DNA of 64,000 nt from an uncultured Verrucomicrobiota bacterium (GCA_903838675.1 CAILZI010000051.1:21661-85660); one strand, 5' to 3'; positions 21,401 to 29,394 are shown, counted from the first letter of the stretch. Numbers and translations: made by a program. The notes: generated by a model from the sequence alone, not told the origin.

Positions 21401-22537
21401 CGCCTCAAAGCGGGAGATGCGCATGAAGCCGCGCTCAAGGAGCCGCTCAGTGTCGTGCTCGCCTCACCGGGCTTCCTCTACTTGCAGGAGACTGGGGGAC
21501 AGGCGGACAAGGCTAAGGCTCCCCTGTCTTTGTCTCCGGCGGAGCTCGCCTCCCGCCTCTCCTACTTCCTCTGGAGCGCCCCGCCGGATGCACAGCTCCT
21601 TCATGCGAATCTCTCTCAGCCTGACGTGATCGCCCGCGAGGTGGATCGCATGATCGCCAGCGACAAGTCCGACGAATTCGTCAGCGGCTTTGTACATCAG
21701 TGGCTCGGCATGGACCGCCTCGAATTCTTCCAGTTTGACACCAAACAGTTCCGCGACTTCGACGAGAGCGCCAAGGCCGCCGCACGCCGCGAAGTGTATG
21801 AAACCTTTGCCTATCTCCTGCGCCAGCGCGGCAGTCTTTCCAGGCTGCTCAAGAGTGATGAGATCCACATCAACGGCCTCCTCGCCACCTACTACGGCAT
21901 CGATGGCGTGAGCGGCGATGCGTTTCAAAAGGTCACGCTGCCGAAAGACTCACCCCGTGGAGGATTGCTCGGCATGGCCGCCATCCTCGCCATGGGCAGC
22001 AATGGTGAACGCACCAGCCCCGTCGAGCGCGGTGCCTGGGTGCTGCGCAAGCTGCTGCACAATCCGCCACCGCCCGCACCGCCCAATGTGCCGCAGCTCG
22101 ACCGCCTCGCCACCAAGCCCATCAGCCCACATGACCGCCTCATTGCGCACCAGGAGCAGCCGCAGTGCCTGCAGTGCCATCGCAAGATTGATCCCATCGG
22201 TTTTGGCCTCGAAAACTTCAGTGCTGCCGGCAAATGGCGTGAGATCGATCATGACTCCAAAACCAACAAAGACTGGCCCATCGAGCCCGCTGGCCAGCTT
22301 TACAACGGCCCCGCCTTCAAGAGTTACCTAGAGCTCCGAGACCTCATTGCCGCCCGCAGCGAACACTTTGCCCAAGGCTTCACCGAAGCCCTCATCGAAT
22401 ACGCCATCGGACGTCCCTACGGCTTCACCGACGAAGAGCTGGCCGCCACCATCGTGAAGCAGGCCAAGGCGAAGGAATTTATCCTCCGCGAGTTTATCTT
22501 GGCCCTGGTCCAAAGCCCGCAGTTTCAGCGGAAGTAA
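18419..22537 (+). CDS. Giant DUF1592-family cytochrome-type protein with triplicated central module (cassette 1)
   Basis: A 1372-residue exported protein (signal peptide MKRSFATLVLSLLGALPSHAAE). Order: N-terminal cytochrome-like domain with heme motif CLTCH; DUF1587 ([20 protein letters not shown]); a central region with three related modules centred near residues 331 (WPAGDYVVRVRIAA), 595 (WPAGRYTLRMRIAA) and 830 (APGDYLLRFRIGA), each ending in an ALWIDWIE-type strand; then DUF1595/DUF1592 ([32 protein letters not shown]), DUF1588 with a second CLQCH motif (CHRKIDPIGFGLENF) and DUF1585 (LREFILALVQSPQFQRK). The relative at 57764 has one module and 904 residues. A heme-dependent redox role outside the cytoplasm is likely but unproven. 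Confidence 0.93.
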   Translation: MKRSFATLVLSLLGALPSHAAEAPHAELDSKHRAFFKDNCLTCHNAEKQKGKVRLDNISFTVDSVERADLWQKVLNSINSGDMPPEDEKQPEPGAKTDFLDDLSRTLVTARGRLSDSGGNIAMRRLNRREYKNTIRDLLGVDINVHELPADGGAGTFDTVGSSLFMSSDQFEQYLALGRQALDEHFARYVAPSAAKPRRMHVEAEEKNAKIAKSFADRTDAHDRYVKWTAAVEAAAQKPENAAIVTQIRAEKKGDERHFYSQWQRIRGAPAPKDFGFVDEINADEQGRRNWVHCVPYQKAYLDHPATKTGTFLTIEDVFVNPYQPFRISGDWPAGDYVVRVRIAATGNTPATRHFVEFGSQHDSGVRAVASSHQITGTMEKPQVLEIPLKFSPAKGHGFFFQEKGSYESEDLAHRIFAEAKQRNGIGPEFALWIDWIEVVSAADARPAAQPQIFKTRTEAEVMANRQMDGLFKKTLEQHQNHARWAAAVDAAAARPENVKIAAELHEKAKKPRPASGVPFASPLFFYLDWEQIQGAPSPVGFGFKDAQQAFVEENLYNHFFPYYEDYQKLPARDKGAWLMFYLAYRETHVEADKKWPAGRYTLRMRIAANEAAPRERCFIEIGQRGEDVNQFTVLGAHQVTGTLAQPQIIETTVDVKPDGKREFAVRERRPNSRQAEVRSYHDVFEKTGHGPVPAIWIDWLEIDGPVADAPAAPALTKTIKERREVELHANAMVGGTYNGYFKGGNEAAKKFLETGKPQKGIPDATEAKFRVKVFEEHGPCFERYLNDPLTKTGAYLTIYNVHTEEVITLPPDQPSGWLKTKHEVEKAAPGDYLLRFRIGAVQGTPKERHFVALGSRKNGDEDFTLMQTFQINASTEAPQIIEVPVNISPDGPRTFVLREKRDVKLDFDTYTAARKETKVGPPSALWIDWVEWEGPLHKAETKNAIEPVLFAKTAGLNDHDHARAVLQAFAQRAFRAKQPSAAYLDKLTALYDTRLKAGDAHEAALKEPLSVVLASPGFLYLQETGGQADKAKAPLSLSPAELASRLSYFLWSAPPDAQLLHANLSQPDVIAREVDRMIASDKSDEFVSGFVHQWLGMDRLEFFQFDTKQFRDFDESAKAAARREVYETFAYLLRQRGSLSRLLKSDEIHINGLLATYYGIDGVSGDAFQKVTLPKDSPRGGLLGMAAILAMGSNGERTSPVERGAWVLRKLLHNPPPPAPPNVPQLDRLATKPISPHDRLIAHQEQPQCLQCHRKIDPIGFGLENFSAAGKWREIDHDSKTNKDWPIEPAGQLYNGPAFKSYLELRDLIAARSEHFAQGFTEALIEYAIGRPYGFTDEELAATIVKQAKAKEFILREFILALVQSPQFQRK

Positions 22538-22598
22538 AGTTGAGAAGGTTGTCATATCAAAGCCCGTGCGGAATCACTTAGCGGCCAACATTCTCTTC

Positions 22599-24461
22599 AT
22601 GAAATCATCGCACCTGCTGCTGGCCGTCTCATTGTCCCTGGTCTCCTGCCATGCCTCGGCGGATGAGGTGCTGGCGGCGAAGCTGCGCGCCTTGTTTCCG
22701 CAAGCGGATGTGGATCATAACAACACGCTCTCCACGGAGGAGCAGGCGCAGGCGGTTGAGTTTGTGAAGAAGAACCACGGCGAGCAATGGTCGCGGCAGA
22801 TTGCGGCAATGTTTTCTCATGCTGCTGCGGCGGACAAATCGGTGTCATCCGAAAGCTGGCTGAAGCAGGTCGCGGAATTCACGCGGCCGATCGAAAAGAA
22901 GACCGAGAAGATCGCGATGCGAGACGGCATCAAGCTGGCGACCGACATCTACATGCCGCGTGGCAAGGGGCCGTTTCCCGTCATCCTGGCACGCACACCT
23001 TACAACCGGGTGAAGCACAATGAGAGCGCGCCAAACTACGCCGAAGGCGGTTACGTCTTCGTCAATCAGGACATGCGCGGGCGCTTTGAGTCCGAAGGCG
23101 AGAACATCCCCTTCATCGGCTGCGGCTGGGGCGAGCATCAGGATGGCGTGGATACGGTTGCGTGGATCAAGCAGCAGCCCTGGTGCAATGGCAGCATTGG
23201 TACGGTCGGCGGTTCGGCGGGCGGCATCACGCAGAACCTGCTGGCGGGCGCGGCACCCGGTGCCTTGAAGGCGCAGTACATCAGCGTGGCCCCGGCGGAC
23301 ATGTACACGGACGTGAGCTACATCGGCAGCGCCTTCCGCAAGGCCGACGTGGAGAACTGGGCCCAGGGGAACAAGTATGATCCGAAGGCGCTCACGATCA
23401 TGCACGAGCACCCGAGCTATGACGCCTACTGGCGCGGGAACGACACGAACACGAAGTTTGCAGTGATGGATGTGCCGGCGGTGAATGTCGGCGGCTGGTT
23501 TGACATGTTTGCACAGGGTACTCTCAATCAGTTTATGGGCCGGCAGCATCGGGGTGCGCCGGGCTCCCAGGGCACGCAGAAGCTCATCATGGGGCCCTGG
23601 CATCACGGCATCGGCCACATGCCCGCCGGTCAGCTCACCTTTCCGAATGCGAAGCCTCCGCAGCAGTACGGCGCGGGCCGCTGGTTTGATCACTACCTCA
23701 AAGGCATCGACAACGGCATCGAGAAAGAACCCGCCGTGGCCTACTACGTTATGGGAGACATCAGCACTCCTGGCGCTCCGGGCAACGAATGGCGCTATGC
23801 CAATGACTGGCCCATCCCGGCCAAGGAAACGCCGGTGTATCTCACCGCAGACAAAAAGCTGGCACTTGAAGCACCCGAGTCAGGAGCGGCGCACCGCGAG
23901 TACACCTTTGATCCCGCCAATCCATGCCCCACCATCGGCGGCAACAATCTCTCCATCGAGCGCGGTCCCATGGATCAACGCAAGGTCGAGAGCCGCGAGG
24001 ACGCCGTGGTCTTCACCAGCGAGGCACTCGACAAGCCGGTGGAAGTCACCGGTCGTCTGTGGGCCAAAATCTTCATCTCCTCCAGCACGGCGGACACTGA
24101 CCTCTCCGTGCGCATTTGTGACGTGTATCCCGACGGCCGCAGCATGCTCATGGCCGAAGGCATCCAGCGCCTGCGCTACCGCAAATCCCGCGAGAAACCC
24201 GAGCCGCTGACGCCCGGGCAGATCGAGGAAGCCACCGTCGATTGCTGGTCCACCAGCCTTATCATCAATACCGGCCACCGCGTCCGCGTCATGATCACCT
24301 CCAGCAACTTCCCCCGCTTCGATGTGAACCCCGGCACTGGCAAGTCCTGGAGTGGTGATGGGGAGAAGGTGAAGCAGACCAATCGCATTTATTGCGATTC
24401 TGTGCATCCGTCGCGGTTGCTTGTGCCGGTGGTTGGGGGTGGGGCAGGGAAGGGAGAGTGA
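22599..24461 (+). CDS. CocE/NonD-type (X-Pro peptidase S15-like) hydrolase with N-terminal EF-hand
   Basis: A 620-residue exported hydrolase (signal peptide MKSSHLLLAVSLSLVSCHASAD). Right after it comes one canonical EF-hand loop, DVDHNNTLSTEE. The catalytic alpha/beta-hydrolase domain starts at IAMRDGIKLATDIYMPRGKGPFPVIL, with the nucleophile Ser206 in GTVGGSAGGITQN, and the C-terminal jelly-roll typical of CocE/NonD and X-Pro dipeptidyl-peptidases (EVTGRLWAKIFISSSTADTDLSVRICDV, IEEATVDCWSTSLIINTGHRVRVMI). It probably cleaves esters or amides outside the cytoplasm; the substrate is unknown. The ATG at 22599 starts the signal peptide. It is 61 bp after the DUF1592 gene and ends the one-directional run. 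Confidence 0.88.
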   Translation: MKSSHLLLAVSLSLVSCHASADEVLAAKLRALFPQADVDHNNTLSTEEQAQAVEFVKKNHGEQWSRQIAAMFSHAAAADKSVSSESWLKQVAEFTRPIEKKTEKIAMRDGIKLATDIYMPRGKGPFPVILARTPYNRVKHNESAPNYAEGGYVFVNQDMRGRFESEGENIPFIGCGWGEHQDGVDTVAWIKQQPWCNGSIGTVGGSAGGITQNLLAGAAPGALKAQYISVAPADMYTDVSYIGSAFRKADVENWAQGNKYDPKALTIMHEHPSYDAYWRGNDTNTKFAVMDVPAVNVGGWFDMFAQGTLNQFMGRQHRGAPGSQGTQKLIMGPWHHGIGHMPAGQLTFPNAKPPQQYGAGRWFDHYLKGIDNGIEKEPAVAYYVMGDISTPGAPGNEWRYANDWPIPAKETPVYLTADKKLALEAPESGAAHREYTFDPANPCPTIGGNNLSIERGPMDQRKVESREDAVVFTSEALDKPVEVTGRLWAKIFISSSTADTDLSVRICDVYPDGRSMLMAEGIQRLRYRKSREKPEPLTPGQIEEATVDCWSTSLIINTGHRVRVMITSSNFPRFDVNPGTGKSWSGDGEKVKQTNRIYCDSVHPSRLLVPVVGGGAGKGE

Positions 24462-24630
24462 ATCGACCGCCATGAAGCAAACGTTAGCTGGTGCTCGAAC
24501 AAGCCTCAGGTCAAACTGTGGTTGACATACCCATTGGATTTGACTTTTTACAGGCAGTTAGGAAGTTTACATTCACCTCGGGCAATCGCTTCAGAGGTTA
24601 GACAGTATAACTGCAACCCAGATCATACCG

Positions 24631-24843
24631 ATGAATACTGCAACACATCAACTGCTTATATGGGAGTTGCGTTGGATTCCCGTTGAACTCGCACTGACTG
24701 GACTTGGCTTGTATCTGCTTCTCGGCTTGCAACTTCCTGAGGCGGGAGCTCTCTTTCTGTTCGTAGCTCTTGTCATCAGTGGTCTTGTTCGATTCTCACA
24801 TTACCGAAACATTGGGCGGCAGCAGGCAGATAACGCTGCCTGA
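24631..24843 (+). CDS. Small two-span membrane protein, hypothetical
   Basis: A 70-residue ORF with two hydrophobic segments (WIPVELALTGLGLYLLLGL and GALFLFVALVISGLV) and a basic C-terminus (RFSHYRNIGRQQADNAA), placed positive-inside as in real membrane proteins. No family is recognised. It lies alone in a stretch less G+C-rich than its surroundings, between the CocE-type gene and a minus-strand acetyltransferase, and has no clear ribosome-binding site. It could be a genuine small gene or chance. Confidence 0.45.
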   Translation: MNTATHQLLIWELRWIPVELALTGLGLYLLLGLQLPEAGALFLFVALVISGLVRFSHYRNIGRQQADNAA

Positions 24844-24934
24844 CCTTTGGCTATGGCGTAACTGGCTGATAGTCGCAGTTGAAATTGGACTGTCAGGTCG
24901 TGCTCGCTTCTCATGAAATCAGGCTGTCAGCAAT

Positions 24935-24953
24935 CCTATTGATAGGCTTTTTT
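24935..24953 (+). terminator. Possible weak terminator in the 24.8-25.0 kb gap
   Basis: CCTA (24935-24938) pairs with TAGG (24943-24946), with flanking A/T pairs after one mismatch, and a T-run ends at 24953. The stem is short; it could end transcription from the small membrane-protein gene. Nothing else is recognisable between 24844 and 25055. Confidence 0.3.
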
Positions 24954-25055
24954 CATTTCTTCATGCCGGGAAATGATGCGGTAACTTTTGCGTCTAAAGT
25001 GAGCGTCTTGGTGGCTAATGTTGAGGGCAAGAATGAACGCGCTTCTCCAGACCCC

Positions 25056-26030
25056 TCACAATCCCAGATCTCCCTCTGCCATAATCGTGTGCTTGCGGGC
25101 CTGACGCAGGGCTTCGGGCAGGAGAAAGAAGTGGCAGACGCGCTGGTTGCGGCAGAGGAAGGCGGGGGGCGGATCCCAGGTGAGGTCGTCTGGGAAGGCG
25201 GCGGCGGAGACGAGGATGGCACCGCCGGGGATCAGGCCGGGTTCTTTGACGAGGAGGCCGATCAGGGCGTACAGTTCGGACCTGTCCTCGTTGGTCGTGA
25301 AGCTTTCCAGCACATCCCAACTGAGCAGGCTGCGAACGAGCCGGGGGGTGACAAGGAGGTAGGAGCTGAGGGTGCCTGCGGCATCCACGAGGCCGAGGAA
25401 ATGATGCGTGCGCGTGGTGGAGCGGCAGAACCAGCGCAGATAGTCCGGAGTGATCCATTTCTCGATGCGGTCCGCCTGCTGGTAGGGGCGGGCGATGGAG
25501 GTGACCTCGGCGGGATCTGTCACCACACGTTTGTCCGCGGGCAGGGAGGGCCACCAGGAATGGCCGTGCAGGCGCGAGGCGATGCCGGCTGGGAAAAAGT
25601 AGCGGGTTACGGTCTGCTCCGCGCGTGCACCCATCTTGAGCAGGGCTTCCTGGACACGGGGGCTGGGGGTGGAGTGGATGATCATGCGCTGCTCAGCCAC
25701 CTCGCGCTGTTGCAGAAAGACGAGTGCCGCCGCTTTGGGGAAGTGCTCGTCCACGCAGAAGGTGGTGGCGTACAGCGCCTGGCAGGGCTGCCCCTGCCAG
25801 GCATGCAGGGCGGGGATGATGCCACCGTAGGCGACCACACGGCCTTCCGCATGTGCCCAGCGGCCGCGTTCCTGGTTGTCTGTGGCGGCGGGATTTTCAT
25901 CCCACCAGTGGCGCAGGCGTTGCTCCCAGTCGTGGCCCTTTTGCGGCGGGAGGTGCCGGTTCAGAAACACCACCAGCTCTGCCCGTGCCGTGGGGGTGTC
26001 GGGGTAGGGGCTGAGGTCGAGTTTGGGCAT
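25056..26030 (-). CDS. GNAT-fold acetyltransferase-like protein
   Basis: A 324-residue cytoplasmic protein. The N-terminal half resembles a GNAT domain: RWAHAEGRVVAYGGIIPALHAWQGQ (the strand pair before the acetyl-CoA site), then ALYATTFCVDEHFPKAAALVFLQQREV and IIHSTPSPRVQEALLKMGARAEQTV, which fits the 'friend-of-the-family' helix and the strand order of N-acetyltransferases found in polysaccharide or exopolymer loci. The second half has a second partial GNAT-like unit (FLGLVDAAGTLSSYLLVTP). The start ATG at 26030 (MPKLDLSPYPD) is preferred to the 14-codon upstream extension. No operon partner is evident. The assignment is moderate. Confidence 0.6.
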   Translation of the reverse strand: MPKLDLSPYPDTPTARAELVVFLNRHLPPQKGHDWEQRLRHWWDENPAATDNQERGRWAHAEGRVVAYGGIIPALHAWQGQPCQALYATTFCVDEHFPKAAALVFLQQREVAEQRMIIHSTPSPRVQEALLKMGARAEQTVTRYFFPAGIASRLHGHSWWPSLPADKRVVTDPAEVTSIARPYQQADRIEKWITPDYLRWFCRSTTRTHHFLGLVDAAGTLSSYLLVTPRLVRSLLSWDVLESFTTNEDRSELYALIGLLVKEPGLIPGGAILVSAAAFPDDLTWDPPPAFLCRNQRVCHFFLLPEALRQARKHTIMAEGDLGL

Positions 26031-26229
26031 GAGTGTTCGCTGGCAACCCCTAAGATTCACCAGTAGGACCAAGCTTCAAGTGATGCGGCTCGTTATGGTC
26101 TTTATATATTGTGTAATGTTAGGCGCTACAATACTGTGTAGCTCGAAGCGAATCCCCGTGCGCACCTCGCACGAATCATTCATGGAATGAGAAAACTGCA
26201 GGAGTTAGTGGCTGGTTTTTTACAATGCT

Positions 26230-28020
26230 TCAGTCCACATACACAAACTCGTTCGAGTTCAGCAGGGCAAGGCAGTAGTCTGCCAACGCATCGCGGAAGC
26301 CGGGAGTAAGGGCGGTTTGTTTTTGCAGGAACTTCTGCCCGATATCGAGCTCCTGCGGTGTGGGCTGGCGGGAGAGGCACCGCAAGGTGGCCGCGGTGAT
26401 GAGGGCGGCGGCATCGGAGCCGTGCTGCTCATTCAATTGCGCGGCGATCTTTGCGGCGATGCTGTGGGCGAAGTCGGAATTGAGCAGCATGAGGGCCTGC
26501 GGTGCGGTGGTGGAGGCATTGCGCCGGGCGCAGGAGATCTGGGCATCCGGGCGGTCAAAGAGCTCGAAAAGCGGGTTGCGCAGATTGCGCCGGGCGAAGG
26601 CGTAAATGCTGCGGCGGGTGTGCTCGTTCACGTCCTTGGTGATTTCGGCCTGGTTCTTGAGCAGCGTGCTGCTGATCTCCTTGGGCAGCGGCAGTTTCAC
26701 GCCGGGGCCGCCGGTTTTGAGATTGAGCTGGCCGCTGATGCTGAGCATGGCATCGCGCAGCATCTCGCCGGTGAGGCGCGTTGGGGTGGAGCTTTTTTGC
26801 AGATAGGTCTGCGACATGACGATGACCTTGTGCATCCGCTTGAGGCTCCACTTTTGGCGTGGCAGTTCGGCGGCCAGCCAGTCGAGCAGGGCGGGATTGG
26901 TGGGGGCTTCGCCCTGATGACCGAGATCGCCGGGAATGGCGGCGAGTGGTTTGCCAAAGTGCTGCTGCCAGAGGCGATTTGCCATGGTGCGGAGGAAGAG
27001 CGCATTGTCTTTGCTGGCGAGCCATTGCGCGAGTGCGATGCGGTCGGCCTTGGGCGGAGTCGCGCCAAAAACGCGGGGAAAGGCGGGCTGAATCTCGGGG
27101 CCGGGGCGCTTGAAGTCGCCACGCACAAAGACGGTGCTGACGGGGATGCCTTCAGTGTAGATGCGGACGGCAGGGCCGAGCGGCTTGCTGTTTTTTGTCA
27201 GCACGGTGTTGTCAAAGAAGGCGCGCAGGCGGTAGAAGTCGGCCTGGCTGATGGGATCGTAGGGATGGTCGTGACACTGCGCGCAGCCGACGGTGAGGCC
27301 CAAGCCCACCGCGCCGACGGTGGTGGCGATGTCATTGAGCAGGACGTGGCGGCGTTCGTCTTGATTGTTGAGGTCCGGCATGTCCGGGCAGGAGAACAGG
27401 AAGCCGGTGGCGGTTTCATCCCCCATCAAATCTCCCGCGATCTGATGCTGCACGAAGGCATCGAACGGCATGTCGCGATTGAGCGCGTCGATGACCCAGT
27501 CGCGGTATTGCCAAGAGTGTTTGCGTTCGGTGTCGTACTCAAAGCCGTCGGTGTCTGCGTAGCGCGCGAGATCCAGCCACCATTGTGCCCAGTGCTCGCC
27601 GTAGCGCGGAGAGGCGAGGAGGCGGTCGGCCAGTGCATCCAATGAGGAATGGCGAATGACGAATTTCGAACCGGAGCGGCACTCGTTGACGAAGGCTGTC
27701 ACTTCTTCGGGAGTGGGCGGCAGGCCGATGAGATCGAAGGTGATGCGCCGGATGAGCGTGGCGAGATCTGCGGGAGGCGATGAGTTCTCGACTAGATCGT
27801 CGATGCCTTTTTTGCCTGGCGTGGTTTGCAGCGGTTTAAAAGCCCAGTGTTCTTTGTCCTCGGGCTTGATGGGCCGCTCGTCCTTCACCGGATCGGCAGA
27901 GGCGTGGATGGAGACGGCAGGGGCCTCATGAACTCCGAATACCAAGCAGACAAGCGCGCAAAGAACCACGCCAGCACGCGCCAGCGGACCTTTCGTCATT
28001 CTGCATTCTGCATTCGTCAT
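26230..28020 (-). CDS. DUF1549/DUF1553 protein lacking the cytochrome domain
   Basis: A 596-residue exported protein; DUF1549 shows LIRRITFDLIGLPPTPEEV, ASPRYGEHWAQWWLDLARYADTDGFE and CAQCHDHPYDPISQADFYRL, and DUF1553 shows ALAQWLASKDNALFLRTMANRLWQQHFGKPL, LAAELPRQKWSLKRMHKVIVMSQTY and the C-terminal ALLNSNEFVYVD. It is shorter than many relatives because the N-terminal planctomycete cytochrome domain is absent and the linker is short. A short interspersed repeat adds about eight extra residues (SKFVIRHSSL) before DALADRLLASP. The start lies inside another copy of that repeat: ATG 28020 abuts the DUF1501 stop, ATG 27999 (MTKGPLARAGVVL) begins a cleaner signal peptide. Cotranscribed with the DUF1501 gene; the order is the reverse of the common arrangement. 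Confidence 0.88.
   Translation of the reverse strand: MTNAECRMTKGPLARAGVVLCALVCLVFGVHEAPAVSIHASADPVKDERPIKPEDKEHWAFKPLQTTPGKKGIDDLVENSSPPADLATLIRRITFDLIGLPPTPEEVTAFVNECRSGSKFVIRHSSLDALADRLLASPRYGEHWAQWWLDLARYADTDGFEYDTERKHSWQYRDWVIDALNRDMPFDAFVQHQIAGDLMGDETATGFLFSCPDMPDLNNQDERRHVLLNDIATTVGAVGLGLTVGCAQCHDHPYDPISQADFYRLRAFFDNTVLTKNSKPLGPAVRIYTEGIPVSTVFVRGDFKRPGPEIQPAFPRVFGATPPKADRIALAQWLASKDNALFLRTMANRLWQQHFGKPLAAIPGDLGHQGEAPTNPALLDWLAAELPRQKWSLKRMHKVIVMSQTYLQKSSTPTRLTGEMLRDAMLSISGQLNLKTGGPGVKLPLPKEISSTLLKNQAEITKDVNEHTRRSIYAFARRNLRNPLFELFDRPDAQISCARRNASTTAPQALMLLNSDFAHSIAAKIAAQLNEQHGSDAAALITAATLRCLSRQPTPQELDIGQKFLQKQTALTPGFRDALADYCLALLNSNEFVYVD
27641..27670 (+). repeat. Short interspersed repeat, copy A (inside DUF1549 gene)
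   Basis: AATGAGGAATGGCGAATGAC followed by GAATTTCGAA shares the ATGACGAAT core with copies B and C. It lies in frame in the DUF1549/DUF1553 gene and encodes extra residues not expected in the family. Confidence 0.55.
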
Positions 28021-28022
28021 TT
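27991..28022 (-). repeat. Short interspersed repeat, copy B (at DUF1501/DUF1553 junction)
   Basis: Read on the minus strand: AAATGACGAATGCAGAATGC then AGAATGACGAAA. It shares ATGACGAAT with copies A and C and supplies the start codon region of the DUF1553 gene and the last bases of the DUF1501 gene. Confidence 0.55.
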
Positions 28023-29394
28023 AGGCGAGAATTCCCTTCACGACGCCGCTGCCTTCCACACCGGTCAGGCGTTGATCGAGACCATTGAGGCGGAAGGTGA
28101 GGCGCTCATGATCGATGCCGAGGAGGTGCAGGATGGTGGCGTGGAGATCGTGGATGTGTACTTTGTCCTGAGCGGCACGCAGGCCGAATTCATCCGTGGC
28201 ACCGTGGATGTGGCCGTGCTTCACGCCGGCACCCATGAGCACGGTGGTGAAGCCCCAGGGATTGTGATCGCGGCCCACGCCTTTTTCGCTCATGGGCATG
28301 CGGCCAAATTCGCCGCCCCAGATGACGAGGGTGTCCTCCAGCAGGCCGCGTTGTTTGAGGTCGAGCAGCAGGCCAGCCACGGGCTTGTCGGTGCGGGCGC
28401 AGTAGTCGGTGTGGTTTTTAAGCACGTCCTCGTGCGCGTCCCAGCCGTTGGTGTCGCCGGAGTAGAGCTGCACAAAGCGTACACCGCGCTCAATCATGCG
28501 CCGTGCCAGCAGGCAGCGGGTGCCGAATTCACGCGTGGTGCTGTTGTCGATGCCGTAGAGTTTTTTCGTGGCCTCCGTCTCGCGCGAGATGTCCACCGCT
28601 TCCGGTGCGGCGCTCTGCATGCGGAAGGCGAGCTCGTAGCTGCGGATGCGCGCATCGAGCTCGCTGTCCGCCGCGTGCTGCGCGAGATGCTGCGCATTCA
28701 TCTGCTGGATGAGATCCAGCGTGGCGCGCTGGCGTGCGCTGCTCTGCGGCCCTTTCAGGTCCAGGATGGGGCTGCCGCCCTCGCGCATGGTGGTGCCTTG
28801 ATAGGTGGCCGGCAGGTAGCCGCTGCCCCAGGCGGGTGGCCCGCCCTTCAATCCACCACCGGGATCCGGCATGACGACGAAGGCAGGCATATCGGCATTT
28901 TCAGAACCAAGTCCATAAGACACCCAACTGCCCATGCTCGGCTTGCCCATCTGGATGGAGCCGGTGTTCATCTGATAGACCGACTGCGGATGATTCACAC
29001 TGTCGCCATGGCAGCTGCGGATGACGCACATCTCATCCGCCAACTCCGCCATGTGCGGCAGGAAGTCGCTCACCTCAATGCCGCTCTGCCCGTACTTGCG
29101 GAAGGGTTTGACCGGCGCGAGCAGCGGATTCTGCGCGACCTTGCGCCGTGTCTCGACGGCACCGTAACTGTCTGGAAGCGGCTTGCCCGCATGGCGAATG
29201 AGTTCGGGCTTGGGATCAAAGAGATCCACATGGCTCGGCCCACCGTGCATGAATAGCCAGATCACCCGCTTCGCCTTCGCCTGAAAATGCGGGCGCGAAT
29301 CCGCCATCAGATCCGACAGCGCCACGCTGGACAAGCCCATGGCCGTGCTGCCGAGAAAGCGGCGGCGGGAGAGGGGAGCGAGGGCGCTGGTCAT
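28021..29394 (-). CDS. DUF1501 family protein (sulfatase-like fold)
   Basis: A 457-residue DUF1501 protein with a Tat-type N-terminus (LSRRRFLGSTAMGLSSVALSD). Family segments: KAKRVIWLFMHGGPSHVDLFDPKPEL, PHMAELADEMCVIRSCHGDSVNH, PSMGSWVSYGLGSENADMPAFVV, RCLLARRMIERGVRFVQLYSG, DTLVIWGGEFGRMPM and GRDHNPWGFTTVLMGAGVKHG. The family shares the alkaline-phosphatase/sulfatase fold and is exported; its enzymatic activity is not established by this sequence. The ATG at 29394 begins the Tat signal; an alternative start lies 7 codons upstream (29415). The gene is immediately followed by the DUF1549/DUF1553 gene with no gap. Confidence 0.93.
   Translation of the reverse strand: MTSALAPLSRRRFLGSTAMGLSSVALSDLMADSRPHFQAKAKRVIWLFMHGGPSHVDLFDPKPELIRHAGKPLPDSYGAVETRRKVAQNPLLAPVKPFRKYGQSGIEVSDFLPHMAELADEMCVIRSCHGDSVNHPQSVYQMNTGSIQMGKPSMGSWVSYGLGSENADMPAFVVMPDPGGGLKGGPPAWGSGYLPATYQGTTMREGGSPILDLKGPQSSARQRATLDLIQQMNAQHLAQHAADSELDARIRSYELAFRMQSAAPEAVDISRETEATKKLYGIDNSTTREFGTRCLLARRMIERGVRFVQLYSGDTNGWDAHEDVLKNHTDYCARTDKPVAGLLLDLKQRGLLEDTLVIWGGEFGRMPMSEKGVGRDHNPWGFTTVLMGAGVKHGHIHGATDEFGLRAAQDKVHIHDLHATILHLLGIDHERLTFRLNGLDQRLTGVEGSGVVKGILA

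Noticed and set aside
19982..21424. 480-codon minus-strand frame
   Set aside because: Shadow of the giant DUF1592 gene; its translation has no recognisable domain.
26125..26142. GCTACA/TGTAGC inverted repeat as an operator or terminator
   Set aside because: The 6-bp stem is weak, has no T-run and no conserved context.
26317..29256. Two long plus-strand frames (442 and 476 codons)
   Set aside because: Antisense shadows of the DUF1553 and DUF1501 genes, which have clear family motifs.
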